Counted from the stretch's first letter, positions 8,852 to 17,257 are shown. The stretch: 64,000 nt of DNA from Salinibacterium sp. ZJ70 (GCF_011751865.2 NZ_CP061770.1:868001-932000), one strand, 5' to 3'. Translations and numbers: made by a program. The notes: generated by a model from the sequence alone, not told the origin.

Positions 8852-9916
8852 TCAGAGCAGGGAGCGGCCGGCGAGCCCGCGCCCGCGGGCGACGATCGCC
8901 TCCGCGAGACGCGCGAGCTCGGCGGCAGCGGGATCGCCTGGGCTGGCGAGCGAGACGGGGGCGCCCGTGTCTCCCGCGCCCGGTACCTCGGGGGAGAGCG
9001 GGATGCGGGCGAGCACGGGCACGTCGAGACGGCGCGCGACCTCGTCGCCTCCGCCGAATCCGAAGATCCCACCCGACATGTTCTCGACGACGCCGATCAC
9101 CGTCTGACCGGTCTGGCGCGCCACCAGGCCCGAGCGCTCGGCGACGCCCGCGGCTGCCGCCTGCGGGGTCGTCACCACGATGACCTCCGCGTTCGGCAGC
9201 AGTTGGCCGAGCGTGATCGCCACATCCCCCGTGCCGGGCGGCAGGTCGAGCAGAAGCACGTCGAGGTCGCCGAAATACACGTCGGTGAGGAACTGCTGCA
9301 TCGTACGGTGCAGCAACGGCCCCCGCCACGACACCGGCGTGCCGTCCTCCACGAACATGCCGATCGAGATGACCTTCACGCCGTGCGCCACAGGCGGCAG
9401 GATCATGTCGCCCACCTGGGTGGGCTTCGCGTCCGGGATGCCCAGGATGCCGGGGATCGAGAAGCCGAAGACGTCGGCGTCCACGAGCCCCACCGCGAGG
9501 CCGCGTGCGGCGAGGGCGACCGCGAGCTCCGCCGTGATCGTCGACTTGCCGACCCCGCCCTTGCCCGAGCTCACCGCGATGACGCGAGTGAGTGTGCCGG
9601 GTCCGAAGGGCATCGTCTTGACGCCGCGCAGACGCTCCACGAGCGCCGTGCGCTCAGCGGGCGACATGACCCCGATCTCGAGGTCGATCTCGTCGACGCC
9701 CGGCACCGCGAGCACGGCGTCGCGCACGTCACGCTCGATGCGGTCAGCGGCCGGGCATCCGACGATCGTCAGCATGATGCCCACGTGCGCCGTCGAGCCG
9801 TCGACCCGCGCATCCGCGACCATGTCGAGTTCGGTGATGGGGCGGCGGATCTCCGGGTCGATGACGCGCGCGAGCGCAGCGCGCACCGCATCCGCGGTGG
9901 GGGGTGGAACGCTCAC
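8852..9916 (-). CDS. Mrp/ApbC-type iron-sulfur carrier P-loop ATPase
   Basis: 354-residue Mrp/NBP35-type protein thought to carry and transfer Fe-S clusters in the cytosol. An N-terminal MIP18 (DUF59) domain covers about residues 1-85 (DPEIRRPITELDMV), followed by the deviant Walker A SSGKGGVGKST, VDADVFGFSIPGILG and LLLDLPPGTGD. The C-terminal CxxC of many Mrp proteins is absent: the region reads NMSGGIFGFGGGDE. The start is GTG at 9916, overlapping the stop of the DUF1003 gene by four bases. The frame continues upstream to 10291 without coding sense. Confidence 0.85.
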   Translation of the reverse strand: MSVPPPTADAVRAALARVIDPEIRRPITELDMVADARVDGSTAHVGIMLTIVGCPAADRIERDVRDAVLAVPGVDEIDLEIGVMSPAERTALVERLRGVKTMPFGPGTLTRVIAVSSGKGGVGKSTITAELAVALAARGLAVGLVDADVFGFSIPGILGIPDAKPTQVGDMILPPVAHGVKVISIGMFVEDGTPVSWRGPLLHRTMQQFLTDVYFGDLDVLLLDLPPGTGDVAITLGQLLPNAEVIVVTTPQAAAAGVAERSGLVARQTGQTVIGVVENMSGGIFGFGGGDEVARRLDVPVLARIPLSPEVPGAGDTGAPVSLASPGDPAAAELARLAEAIVARGRGLAGRSLL

Positions 9917-10419
9917 GAGGCTGCCTCGTCCTGCGCTTTCTCGCGGTCGAGCTCTTCGAGCAGCGCGCGCAGCTCGTGGCGGATGAAGTCCTTCGTCGCG
10001 ACATCCTTCATCGCCAGCCGCAGGGCCACCACCTCGCGCGCCAGATATTCGGTGTCGGCGAGGTTGCGCTCGGCGCGCTGGCGATCCTGTTCGATCTGCA
10101 CGCGGTCGCGGTCGTCTTGGCGGTTCTGCGCCAGCAGGATCAGGGGGGCAGCGTAGGAAGCCTGCAGCGACAGGGCGAGCGTGAGCGCGATGAAGCCATA
10201 GTCGGCCCGGTCGAACTGGAGACCGGGAGGCGCGAGAGTGTTCCACGACATCCACGCGATGACGAAGAGCGTCAGGCCCATGAGGAACCACGGGGTTCCC
10301 ATGCCGCGGGCGATGGCTTCCGTGAACCGGCCGAACCGGTCGCTGCCCGAGTTGCGGAACCCGAAGGCCGGGCGAGAGGACTTCGGGGCGTCCAGCCGCA
10401 CGTCGCTAGCTCGTGCCAT
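9913..10419 (-). CDS. DUF1003 membrane protein
   Basis: 168-residue protein with two central membrane helices (around residues 43-60 and 72-90) and a long charged coiled-coil C-terminus (NRQDDRDRVQIEQDRQRAERN), the DUF1003 layout. In actinobacteria it is regularly found next to a CBS/MgtE-N protein and an Mrp ATPase, as here; the function is not established. The ATG has AAGGAGG nearby. It overlaps the upstream CBS gene by 14 bases and the downstream mrp gene by 4, so the three form one operon. Confidence 0.85.
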   Translation of the reverse strand: MARASDVRLDAPKSSRPAFGFRNSGSDRFGRFTEAIARGMGTPWFLMGLTLFVIAWMSWNTLAPPGLQFDRADYGFIALTLALSLQASYAAPLILLAQNRQDDRDRVQIEQDRQRAERNLADTEYLAREVVALRLAMKDVATKDFIRHELRALLEELDREKAQDEAAS

Positions 10420-11719
10420 GCGGTGTCCTCCTTGCTCTCGTCGGAATGGCTGCCGTGTTGGTGCTCACAGGAGCAGGTTGGTCATCTCCTGTGGAACTTC
10501 GCCAGTCATCGGGGAGCAGGTAGTCGAGGACGTCGTCGATCGTCACCACCCCGACGAGTCGGCCCTGTTCGTCGACGACAGGGAGCGAGACGAGGTTGTA
10601 GCTCGCGAGGGTGCGCGCCACCTCGGCGGCGCTCGATTCGGGGCGCACCGGCTCGAGGTTGCCGTCGATCAGGGCGCCGAGGCGTTCGTGCGGCGGGTAG
10701 CGCAGCATGCGCTGGAAGTGGACGACCCCCAGGAACCGGCCTGTGGGCGGCTCGTACGGCGGCAGCGTGACGCACACGGCCGCACCGAGCGCGGGGGCGA
10801 GCTCATGGCGACGGATGAGAGCGAGCCCCTCGGCGACGGTCGCATCTGCTGACACGATGATCGGCTCGGTGGTCATGAGGCCACCGGCGGTCTCGGGGGC
10901 GTAGTTGAGCAGGAAGCGCACGTCGTCGGCTTCCTCGGGCTGCATGAGCCCCAGCAGCGCCTCGCCGCGCTCGATCGGAAGCTGCGCGATGAGGTCGGCG
11001 GCGTCATCCGGCTGCATCTGGTCGAGCACGTCGGCGGCGCGCTCGTCATCGAGCTGGGTGAGGATGTCGACCTGCTCCTGCTCGGGCATCTCCTCGAGCG
11101 CGTCGGCGAGGCGGTCATCGGAGAGCTCTTCGGCGACCTCGAACCGGCGCTCCTCGGGCAGATCGAGAAGGGTAGAGGCGAGGTCGGCGGGGAGGAGGTC
11201 GGAGTAGGTGGCGATCAGCTGCTCGGCCGACTGCGCCTCGCCCGGCAGGTTCTTCTCCCGCACCGCAGTCCATGCGGCGAGCAGAGTGGGGCCCTTCGCG
11301 AACGGCGAGGCGCTCGCGCGCGGGCGACGCAGGAAGAGCTCGCCCACATGCCATTCGCCGGGACCGGTCTCGACGATCGCGACATCCTCGATCGTCGCCT
11401 CACCGGATCCGTCGCGCAGCGTCACCTGACGCCCGAGGAGCTCGGCGATCACCCGCACCTCGCCGCCGCGCTGTTCGAAGCGGCGCAGGTTGATGAGGCC
11501 CGTCGTGATGATCTGGCCCGCCCCGATGCTCGTGACGCGGCCGATCGACAGGAAGACGCGGCGGCGTCCGGGGATCTCGACGATGAGTCCGACGACGCGC
11601 GGGGATGCGTTGTGCCGGTACACGACGAGGACGTCGCGCACGCGCCCCACCCGATCCCCATTGGGGTCGAAGACGGAGCACCCGGCAAGACGGGCGACGA
11701 AGACTCTCGTGGCGCTCAC
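10406..11719 (-). CDS. MgtE N-terminal domain / CBS-pair protein without membrane domain
   Basis: 437-residue soluble protein. An N-terminal PRC-barrel-like part (residues 1-130, LAGCSVFDPNGDRVGRVRDV) is followed by an MgtE intracellular N domain of helical repeats (about 170-270, EEMPEQEQVDILTQLDDERAADVLDQM) and a CBS pair (about 285-410). The C-terminal MgtE channel domain is missing, so it cannot transport Mg2+ itself. It may sense Mg2+ or nucleotides and act on a partner such as the co-transcribed DUF1003 membrane protein. The start is GTG at 11719 with a -10 hexamer six bases before it. Confidence 0.82.
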   Translation of the reverse strand: MSATRVFVARLAGCSVFDPNGDRVGRVRDVLVVYRHNASPRVVGLIVEIPGRRRVFLSIGRVTSIGAGQIITTGLINLRRFEQRGGEVRVIAELLGRQVTLRDGSGEATIEDVAIVETGPGEWHVGELFLRRPRASASPFAKGPTLLAAWTAVREKNLPGEAQSAEQLIATYSDLLPADLASTLLDLPEERRFEVAEELSDDRLADALEEMPEQEQVDILTQLDDERAADVLDQMQPDDAADLIAQLPIERGEALLGLMQPEEADDVRFLLNYAPETAGGLMTTEPIIVSADATVAEGLALIRRHELAPALGAAVCVTLPPYEPPTGRFLGVVHFQRMLRYPPHERLGALIDGNLEPVRPESSAAEVARTLASYNLVSLPVVDEQGRLVGVVTIDDVLDYLLPDDWRSSTGDDQPAPVSTNTAAIPTRARRTPHGTS

Positions 11720-11725
11720 GGTGAA

Positions 11726-11731
11726 ACCCTA
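11726..11731 (-). promoter_or_regulatory. -10 element of the MgtE-N/CBS operon (leaderless)
   Basis: On the minus strand this reads TAGGGT, six bases before the GTG at 11719. It probably drives the three-gene CBS-DUF1003-mrp operon. Confidence 0.5.
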
Positions 11732-11743
11732 CCTGGACGGTGC

Positions 11744-11749
11744 CAGAAT
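11744..11749 (+). promoter_or_regulatory. -10 element of the general stress gene (leaderless)
   Basis: CAGAAT six bases before the GTG at 11756, back to back with the divergent CBS promoter. Confidence 0.45.
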
Positions 11750-11755
11750 GGCGGG

Positions 11756-12238
11756 GTGTCGAACTCTTCTCGTTCTCCGCGCCGCGGCGCCCCCATGAGT
11801 GTTCCGCACGGCGACGTGCTGGGCACCTATGACACCTACCAGGAAGCGCAGTCGGTGGTCGACCGTCTCGCGAAGGCCGACTTCCCGGTCGCGAAGCTCG
11901 CGATCGTCGGCAACAACCTCACCAGTGTCGAGATCGTCACCAAGAAGCGGTCGTGGAACAGCGCCGCCATCTCGGGTGCCCTCTCGGGTGCGTGGCTCGG
12001 CATCTTCGTCGGGCTGTTCATGAGCCTGCTCGCTCCCACGTTCACGTGGCAGCTGTTCGCCGCAGCCGTCTTCATCGGTGCCGCGATCGGCCTGTTCGTG
12101 CAGCTCGCGAGCTACGCGATCTCGCGCCGCATCCGCGACTTCGAGTCGATCAGCAGCGTGCTCGCCGAGAACTACCAGATCGTGCTCGAGCCGGGGCACC
12201 TCGCCCGCGCACAGCAGCTGCTCGCGACGCCTCCTTGA
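11756..12238 (+). CDS. General stress protein (YflT/GSP17M-like) membrane protein
   Basis: 160-residue protein. Residues 20-60 carry the general stress protein 17M-type domain (GTYDTYQEAQSVVDRLAKAD, then KLAIVGNNL), followed by two membrane helices separated by a short turn (about 82-125) and a C-terminal cytosolic part. Function unknown; homologues are stress-linked by name only. GTG at 11756 is preferred because a -10 hexamer lies six bases upstream. The alternative ATG at 11795 would give 147 residues and match the family start. Confidence 0.75.
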   Translation: MSNSSRSPRRGAPMSVPHGDVLGTYDTYQEAQSVVDRLAKADFPVAKLAIVGNNLTSVEIVTKKRSWNSAAISGALSGAWLGIFVGLFMSLLAPTFTWQLFAAAVFIGAAIGLFVQLASYAISRRIRDFESISSVLAENYQIVLEPGHLARAQQLLATPP

Positions 12239-12355
12239 ATCGGGTCGCTTTCAGATGGGGACGCTACGGACATAGCGCACTCCGGCTCGACCACTTGCTC
12301 GCCTACGAAGTAGTCAGTTGGCCCCTAGCAACGATGTACCGATCCAGTGCGACGC

Positions 12356-13834
12356 TCAGCGTGTGACGAGCTTTCGCGCGGCGTCCTGCCACTCGCGCCG
12401 CTTCAGCTCGCGGGTCGCGGTGTTAGTCGTCGGGATATAGTCCACTGTCGAAGGTGCCATACGCATCAAATCGTCGTGCGTAAACGAACCTGCCGAAAGC
12501 CCGGCGAGGCAGGCGGCACCGAGGCCTGTGATATCTGGCTCTTGGGTCACGACAACAGGGAACCCGACATAGTCAGCCAGGAGCTGCATGAGGAACGGGT
12601 TCTGGGAGGGGCCGCCGTCCGCCTTGATGATGGGCTCGTCGTGTCCGGACGCCTCGGAAAGCATGAGCACCACTTCCGCGACCGACCTCGCCAGGCCTTC
12701 GAGCAACGCTCGGACGGCGTGTTCGGGTCGTGTTCGGAGGCTCATTCCGTAGACAGCTGCGCGGGCGTCGCTGTCCCAATACGGCGCAGCGAGGCCGCTG
12801 AAAGCGGGGACAAAAGTGAGGCCAGCGGAGTCGAGAGCGAGGTTGGCCACGTCGGAGGTCAACGCTGCCGATTCCACTAGGCCCATATCCACAAGCCAGT
12901 CAATCGCCGCGCCGACGTCGAAAACGCTGCCCTCGAGCACGTAGCGGGTGTCGCCCGCACGGTCCCAGCCGACGAATGGCGTCAGCCCGGTGTCGGAGCG
13001 AATGGGATTCGAGCCGACACTCGTCTCGATGAAGGCGCCCGTGCCCAATGTTGCCTTGATGGCGTTCGGTGACCACATGTCGTGCATGAACAACGAAGCG
13101 TGGGCGTCGACGACATTCGCCATGATGGGGATCCCCGCGACAGGCACGTCGGGGTGTGTGATCTCACCGAAGTGGCTGGTCGTCGGCTGAATCCTAGGGA
13201 GTGCGGTCCGGGGAACGTCCCAGAGGGCAAGTAGCTCGTCGGACCAATCTCGTGTGTCGAGGTTCATGAGGGCCGTGCGCGAGACGCTCGACGCGTCCGT
13301 AGCGTGCGATGCGCCTCGCGTCAGGCGATCGATGAGATACGCGTCCGTGCCGCCGAGCCGCAGGGTGCCGCGCTCTCGGGCGGCCCGGGCCTCGTCGGTT
13401 GACGATGCGAGCAAGCTGTACTTCGACGCCGAAAAGTAGGGGTCGATCGACAGCCCGCTAATTCGCTGCACCATCTCGTCGAATCCGCCGTTGCGAAGAT
13501 CGTCGCAACGACTGCTCGTGCGTTTGTCTTGCCATGAGAGCGCGGGGGCGACGGTGCGCCCGGTCCGCGAATCCCAGCCGATCGACGTTTCTCCCTGGTT
13601 CGCGATGCCTACAGCGCGGACATCCTTCCAGTCGAGGCCGGCCTGTTCGAGTGCCCGGTGCGCTGACGCGAGGCTTCCATCGACGAAGCCGTCAGCGTCG
13701 TGTTCGACCCACCCCGCGCGCGGAGTCTGGCGATTCATAGGGGTGGAGGCGCGCCCGATGATGCCGCCGCCCTCGGAAACCACAACGCATGTCGTCGTGG
13801 TCCCTCCGTGGTCGATCCCGAGGAGGACGCCCAT
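12356..13834 (-). CDS. FGGY-family carbohydrate kinase (glycerol/erythritol kinase-like)
   Basis: 492-residue ATP-dependent sugar/polyol kinase. Seen: N-terminal phosphate loop LLGIDHGGTTTTCVV, GWVEHDADGF, ANQGETSIGWD, the ATPase segment TLGTGAFIETS (residue 220 region) and ADGGPSQNPFLMQLLADYVG near the C-terminus. Glycerol kinase is the closest general match, but substrate-defining positions cannot be judged by eye. The ATG at 13834 overlaps the stop of the FAD dehydrogenase gene as TAATG, so the kinase is translationally coupled to it. Codon use is visibly richer in A/T than in the flanks. It is probably the last gene of a deoR-dehydrogenase-kinase operon. Confidence 0.8.
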   Translation of the reverse strand: MGVLLGIDHGGTTTTCVVVSEGGGIIGRASTPMNRQTPRAGWVEHDADGFVDGSLASAHRALEQAGLDWKDVRAVGIANQGETSIGWDSRTGRTVAPALSWQDKRTSSRCDDLRNGGFDEMVQRISGLSIDPYFSASKYSLLASSTDEARAARERGTLRLGGTDAYLIDRLTRGASHATDASSVSRTALMNLDTRDWSDELLALWDVPRTALPRIQPTTSHFGEITHPDVPVAGIPIMANVVDAHASLFMHDMWSPNAIKATLGTGAFIETSVGSNPIRSDTGLTPFVGWDRAGDTRYVLEGSVFDVGAAIDWLVDMGLVESAALTSDVANLALDSAGLTFVPAFSGLAAPYWDSDARAAVYGMSLRTRPEHAVRALLEGLARSVAEVVLMLSEASGHDEPIIKADGGPSQNPFLMQLLADYVGFPVVVTQEPDITGLGAACLAGLSAGSFTHDDLMRMAPSTVDYIPTTNTATRELKRREWQDAARKLVTR

Positions 13835-15024
13835 TACTGCGCCAGAGCGATTCCGTGGGCCTGCATGGGGGCTCCGGCGGCCCACGCAGGTGTCGCCGAA
13901 GACACCAGAGTAGTCGTAGCGGTGGTCGACGGGTTCGGGTTACCGACGAGCGCGGCCACGCGGTTGACGACATCCTCTGCCATCGCACGGTGCGTCGTGA
14001 AGGATCCGCCCACGATGCCGTATGCACCGTCCACCGTTCCTTCGAAGACGGCGTGGCGACGCGACACCGCACCGCCCTCGCCGGGAGAAGCCTTAACGAG
14101 CGGACGAACGCCCGCATACGCAGACCAACCGGAGGTGTCCTGGCCGAGAGTGGGGAGGAACCTGCGCGCCTCGATGGCGAGCTCATCGAACTCTTCCGGG
14201 GTTACGGCGATGTCTTCGGGGCGCTCCACGATGGACGAGGTCGTCCCGAAAACAGTTGCACCGTTGAGCGGAACCGAGATGTCGAAGCTTGTCGGAGGGC
14301 GCAGGCGATTGACGACAGTGTTCACCATCTCCGTGGGGAGGACGAGCATTGCGCCCTTTGCCGTCTCAACCTCGATGTCGAGACCCACCGTGCCGCCGAG
14401 TTCCGCAGCCCACGCCCCTGCGGCGATGACGAGCGATGCAGTCTCGATCTTCCACTCGTGCCCATCAGCACCGCGTACCCGCACAGCGCTTACACTGCCG
14501 TCGACGGACTCCGCGCCGACGAAGGTTGTGTGGGTGAGGATTTCCGCGCCGGCCGCGATTGCGCTCGCGGCGAGAGCGGGGACCATTTCCCACGGACGGA
14601 ACACTGCATCCGGCACGGTGAACCCGCCGATGGTTGCCGCAATGTTGGGCTCACGCTCGGCGATCTGCGCGGGTGTCAATTTCTCGATCGGGATCCCGGC
14701 TACCGACGCCGCGTTCTCGAAGCGCTCCATGAAGGCGGGATCGTCATCCTCGAAAGCAACGAATAGTCCGCTGGTTGCGGTGCGGGCGAAGGGAGCGATT
14801 TGCTCCATGATGCGTCGCTCGCGCATGCACTCTGCGGCGTAGTCGGTGTCTGTGACGACGTACCGAGCCCCGCTCTGAAGCATTGAGTGGAACCGTCCAC
14901 TCGTGCCCGAGCCGATCGCGCCGCGCTCGACGAGGATCGTCTTGATGCCGCGGAGCGCGGCATCGCGTGCGATTGCTGTTCCGGTGACGCCCCCGCCGAC
15001 GACGACGAGCTCTACTTCGGACAT
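13834..15024 (-). CDS. FAD-dependent glycerol-3-phosphate dehydrogenase-like oxidoreductase
   Basis: 396-residue DAO-superfamily flavoprotein. The N-terminal dinucleotide fold VVGGGVTGTAIARDA (residue 8) is followed by ERGAIGSGTSGRFHSMLQSG and TAEREPN-like segments typical of GlpA/GlpD/EryB enzymes; a late FAD contact GIVGGSFTTHRAMAEDV lies near residue 340. It is shorter than GlpA and has no C-terminal Fe-S domain. The expected reaction is oxidation of a polyol phosphate to a keto phosphate, passing electrons to quinone or oxygen. It lies 14 bases downstream of deoR and overlaps the kinase gene by one base. Confidence 0.78.
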   Translation of the reverse strand: MSEVELVVVGGGVTGTAIARDAALRGIKTILVERGAIGSGTSGRFHSMLQSGARYVVTDTDYAAECMRERRIMEQIAPFARTATSGLFVAFEDDDPAFMERFENAASVAGIPIEKLTPAQIAEREPNIAATIGGFTVPDAVFRPWEMVPALAASAIAAGAEILTHTTFVGAESVDGSVSAVRVRGADGHEWKIETASLVIAAGAWAAELGGTVGLDIEVETAKGAMLVLPTEMVNTVVNRLRPPTSFDISVPLNGATVFGTTSSIVERPEDIAVTPEEFDELAIEARRFLPTLGQDTSGWSAYAGVRPLVKASPGEGGAVSRRHAVFEGTVDGAYGIVGGSFTTHRAMAEDVVNRVAALVGNPNPSTTATTTLVSSATPAWAAGAPMQAHGIALAQ

Positions 15025-15038
15025 GTTGCGTGTGCTCC

Positions 15039-15806
15039 TTATGAGGGATCGGCGATCACGAGCGAGACGCCCTGATCGGTTATTCGTGCTGCTTGTTCAG
15101 GGGTGATCTCGTTGGTTACGAGGACGTCGACCTCCGCCCATGGGCAGAGCTCGACGCGGCCGCGTCGATCCCACTTGCTCGAGTCGGCGACGACGATCAC
15201 CCGTTCGGCCCGGTCGATCATTGCCTTAGCTACGGCGAGGTCGTACGGGTGGTCGAGCGCTGCGCCGATCGAATCAAGGGACTCGACCCCCAGGATGGCT
15301 GTGTCGAAACGCCGCCCCTCGAACGGGTCGGCTCCCGCGTTGAACGTGGCGAACGATGCGCGACGCACCAGCCCGCCGAGTACCCAGACATCGATAAAGG
15401 CGCTGTCGCTCAGGGTGAGCGCGATGTTGAGGGCATTCGTCGTCACGCTGGCGGGCATATTGCGATCGAGTAGAGCTTCCGCGACTCGCATCACCGTCGA
15501 CCCATCGTTGAAGGCAACGTGTTCGTCGATGTCGATCAGGGCCGCAGCTGCGTTGCCGATGGCGGCCTTCACATCTGCGTTCAGCAGCTCGCGCTCCGCG
15601 AAGCGGCTCTGAGCCTCGATGCGGTTCGCGAGCTGGGCGCCGCCGTGCTGGCGCACCAACATTCCGGTCTGTTCGAGGTGGCGTAGGTCGCGGCGAAGGG
15701 TGACCTCAGACACGCCAACTGCTTGCGCTAGTTCGGGCGTGGTCGCGAACTCGCGGTCGCGCAACAGCTCGGCGATCAGTTGATGCCGTCGATCCTGCTT
15801 CTTCAC
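15039..15806 (-). CDS. DeoR-family transcriptional regulator
   Basis: 255-residue repressor. The N-terminal winged helix (residues 1-58) has the DeoR signature TTPELAQAVGVSEVTLRRDLRHLEQ in two halves, and the C-terminal DeoR sensor domain holds NDGSTVMRVAEAL, TNALNIAL and VVADSSKWDRRG, which binds sugar or polyol phosphates in relatives. It heads the operon with the FAD dehydrogenase and kinase and is divergent from the EutH-like transporter gene. Matching operator sequences lie on both sides of the shared intergenic region, so autoregulation and control of the transporter are likely, with the kinase product as inducer (inference). Confidence 0.88.
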   Translation of the reverse strand: MKKQDRRHQLIAELLRDREFATTPELAQAVGVSEVTLRRDLRHLEQTGMLVRQHGGAQLANRIEAQSRFAERELLNADVKAAIGNAAAALIDIDEHVAFNDGSTVMRVAEALLDRNMPASVTTNALNIALTLSDSAFIDVWVLGGLVRRASFATFNAGADPFEGRRFDTAILGVESLDSIGAALDHPYDLAVAKAMIDRAERVIVVADSSKWDRRGRVELCPWAEVDVLVTNEITPEQAARITDQGVSLVIADPS

Positions 15807-15818
15807 TGCACCCCCGCT

Positions 15819-15831
15819 TGATCAAGTGATC
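15819..15831. promoter_or_regulatory. DeoR operator copy 1 (deoR side)
   Basis: TGATCAAGTGATC starts 13 bases upstream of the deoR start. It is the reverse complement of the core of the second site at 15936-15955, so the two divergent genes each have a copy facing them. Confidence 0.65.
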
Positions 15832-15872
15832 TGAATGAGGGACACGATAACACGCGTTCTGGGCGGGAAAAC

Positions 15873-15891
15873 ACCCAGCAAATAACTGGGT
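15873..15891. promoter_or_regulatory. Inverted repeat in the deoR-eutH intergenic region
   Basis: ACCCAG and CTGGGT arms (6 bp) around a 7-base A/T-rich centre, midway between the divergent genes and upstream of the transporter -35. It could be an activator site or catabolite-control site; no regulator can be named. Confidence 0.35.
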
Positions 15892-15919
15892 TTTCATTCT
15901 TTCTCTCGGCCGCTATGCT
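15891..15919 (+). promoter_or_regulatory. Promoter of the EutH-like transporter gene
   Basis: -35 TTTTCA (15891-15896) and -10 TATGCT (15914-15919) with 17-base spacing. The palindromic operator lies about 17-36 bases after the -10, where a bound repressor would block initiation or clearance. Confidence 0.5.
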
Positions 15920-15935
15920 CGTGCGGCAAATGAAC

Positions 15936-15955
15936 AAATGATCACTTGATCATTT
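15936..15955. promoter_or_regulatory. DeoR operator copy 2 (transporter side), perfect palindrome
   Basis: AAATGATCA CT TGATCATTT, a 20-base perfect palindrome between the transporter promoter and its start codon at 15983. It shares its TGATCA...TGATC core with copy 1. Confidence 0.75.
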
Positions 15956-15982
15956 TCGACGTACTGCAAGGGAGCAGTTCAC

Positions 15983-17257
15983 ATGGCCGTAGTCGGCACA
16001 ATCATCGTCTTCATCATCATGGCCTTCGTGGTCGTTGGGGCCGTCGCTGCAATCCGTAACCCGGAGAAGGGGCTCGGGAAGGAGTTCCTGGAGGGCCTGT
16101 ACACGATTGGGCCGATCTTCGTACCGGTCGCCGGCGTCATGGCCACGATCCCCTATCTGGCTCGTTTCATCGAGGATGTGCTCGGCCCGGTTCTGCGCTC
16201 CATCGGTGCTGACCCCTCTATGCCAGCTGGCCTGATCGCCGTTGACATGGGCGGCTACCAGCTCGCTGAGGCGACAGCCATCAGCCCCGGAAGCTGGATC
16301 ATGGCTTCCGTTCTGGGATTCACGCTCGGCTGCACCGTTGTGTTCACGATCCCGGTCGGGCTGAACATGCTCCCGGTTCGCGACCACAAGTACATGGCGC
16401 TCGGAATCCTCGCCGGCGTGCTCACCATCCCGATCAGCGCCTTCATTACGTTGTCCCTGCTTGTCGTCACGAACACCACGTTGCGGCGCGAAATCTCGAC
16501 GTCGGACCCCTCCGACTGGGTTTTCGAGTTGCCGTGGGGGGAGATGTTCCTCAACCTCATCCCGATCACGGTGATCGTGATCGTGATCGCGCTCGGCCTT
16601 CGCTTCGCTCCTCGCGCGATGCTCACAGGGTTCAAGTGGTTCGGCCGCGCGCTCGACGCAGTCATCAAGATCGTGCTCGCGCTCTCGATCGTCGAGTACT
16701 TCACTGGGCTGTTCTCGACGGTTTTCGGCGCGTGGGGCTTCGACCCGATCATCGCTGACGAGGCGGACCAGTTCCGTGCCCTTGAGGTTGCGGGCTACTG
16801 CGGCCTCATCCTCGCCGGTGCGTTCCCGCTGGTTTACGTCATCCGCACCTACGGCCAGCGTCCGCTCGCGCGCGTCGGCAAGCTCTTCGGTGTGAGCAGC
16901 GACACCACGGCTGGCGTGCTTGCGAGCAGCGCCAACGTCATCGCGCTCTTCCGCCTCGTCCCCAACTTCACACCCCGCGATAAGGTCCTCACGATCGCGT
17001 TCATGGTGTGTGGGACCGACGTGCTCGGTGGGCACCTCGCCTACGCCGCCAACGTGCAACCGCACATTCTTGGCCCGCTGCTGATCGGCAAGTTCGTTGC
17101 TGGCGTGCTGGCCATGTTCTTTGCCTACAAGCTGTGCGTTCCTATCGCGCGCCGTCTGGAGGAAAAGGACCGCGCGGACGGCGTGATCTCGGAGGACGAG
17201 TACCTTGAGCCCGCCGCGGTCGCATCGGGTGCCCCAGGCACTGGACAAGCCAAATAG
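15983..17257 (+). CDS. EutH-family (ethanolamine permease-like) transporter
   Basis: 424-residue integral membrane protein with about eleven helices. The sequence follows EutH: GADPSMPAGLIAVDMGGYQLA, GCTVVFTIPVGLNML, a repeat of the EutH core in the second half (EVAGYCGLILAGAFPLVYVI), and GTDVLGGHLAYAANV near the end. EutH proteins import ethanolamine, but no ethanolamine ammonia-lyase or microcompartment gene is nearby. The partners are a polyol-type kinase and a polyol-phosphate dehydrogenase, so the substrate is probably different. The ATG has AAGGGAG about ten bases upstream. Confidence 0.8.
   Translation: MAVVGTIIVFIIMAFVVVGAVAAIRNPEKGLGKEFLEGLYTIGPIFVPVAGVMATIPYLARFIEDVLGPVLRSIGADPSMPAGLIAVDMGGYQLAEATAISPGSWIMASVLGFTLGCTVVFTIPVGLNMLPVRDHKYMALGILAGVLTIPISAFITLSLLVVTNTTLRREISTSDPSDWVFELPWGEMFLNLIPITVIVIVIALGLRFAPRAMLTGFKWFGRALDAVIKIVLALSIVEYFTGLFSTVFGAWGFDPIIADEADQFRALEVAGYCGLILAGAFPLVYVIRTYGQRPLARVGKLFGVSSDTTAGVLASSANVIALFRLVPNFTPRDKVLTIAFMVCGTDVLGGHLAYAANVQPHILGPLLIGKFVAGVLAMFFAYKLCVPIARRLEEKDRADGVISEDEYLEPAAVASGAPGTGQAK

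Noticed and set aside
12356..17257. Ethanolamine utilisation (eut) operon
   Set aside because: Only the EutH-like permease is present; there is no ammonia-lyase, reactivase, microcompartment shell or alcohol/aldehyde dehydrogenase of that system.
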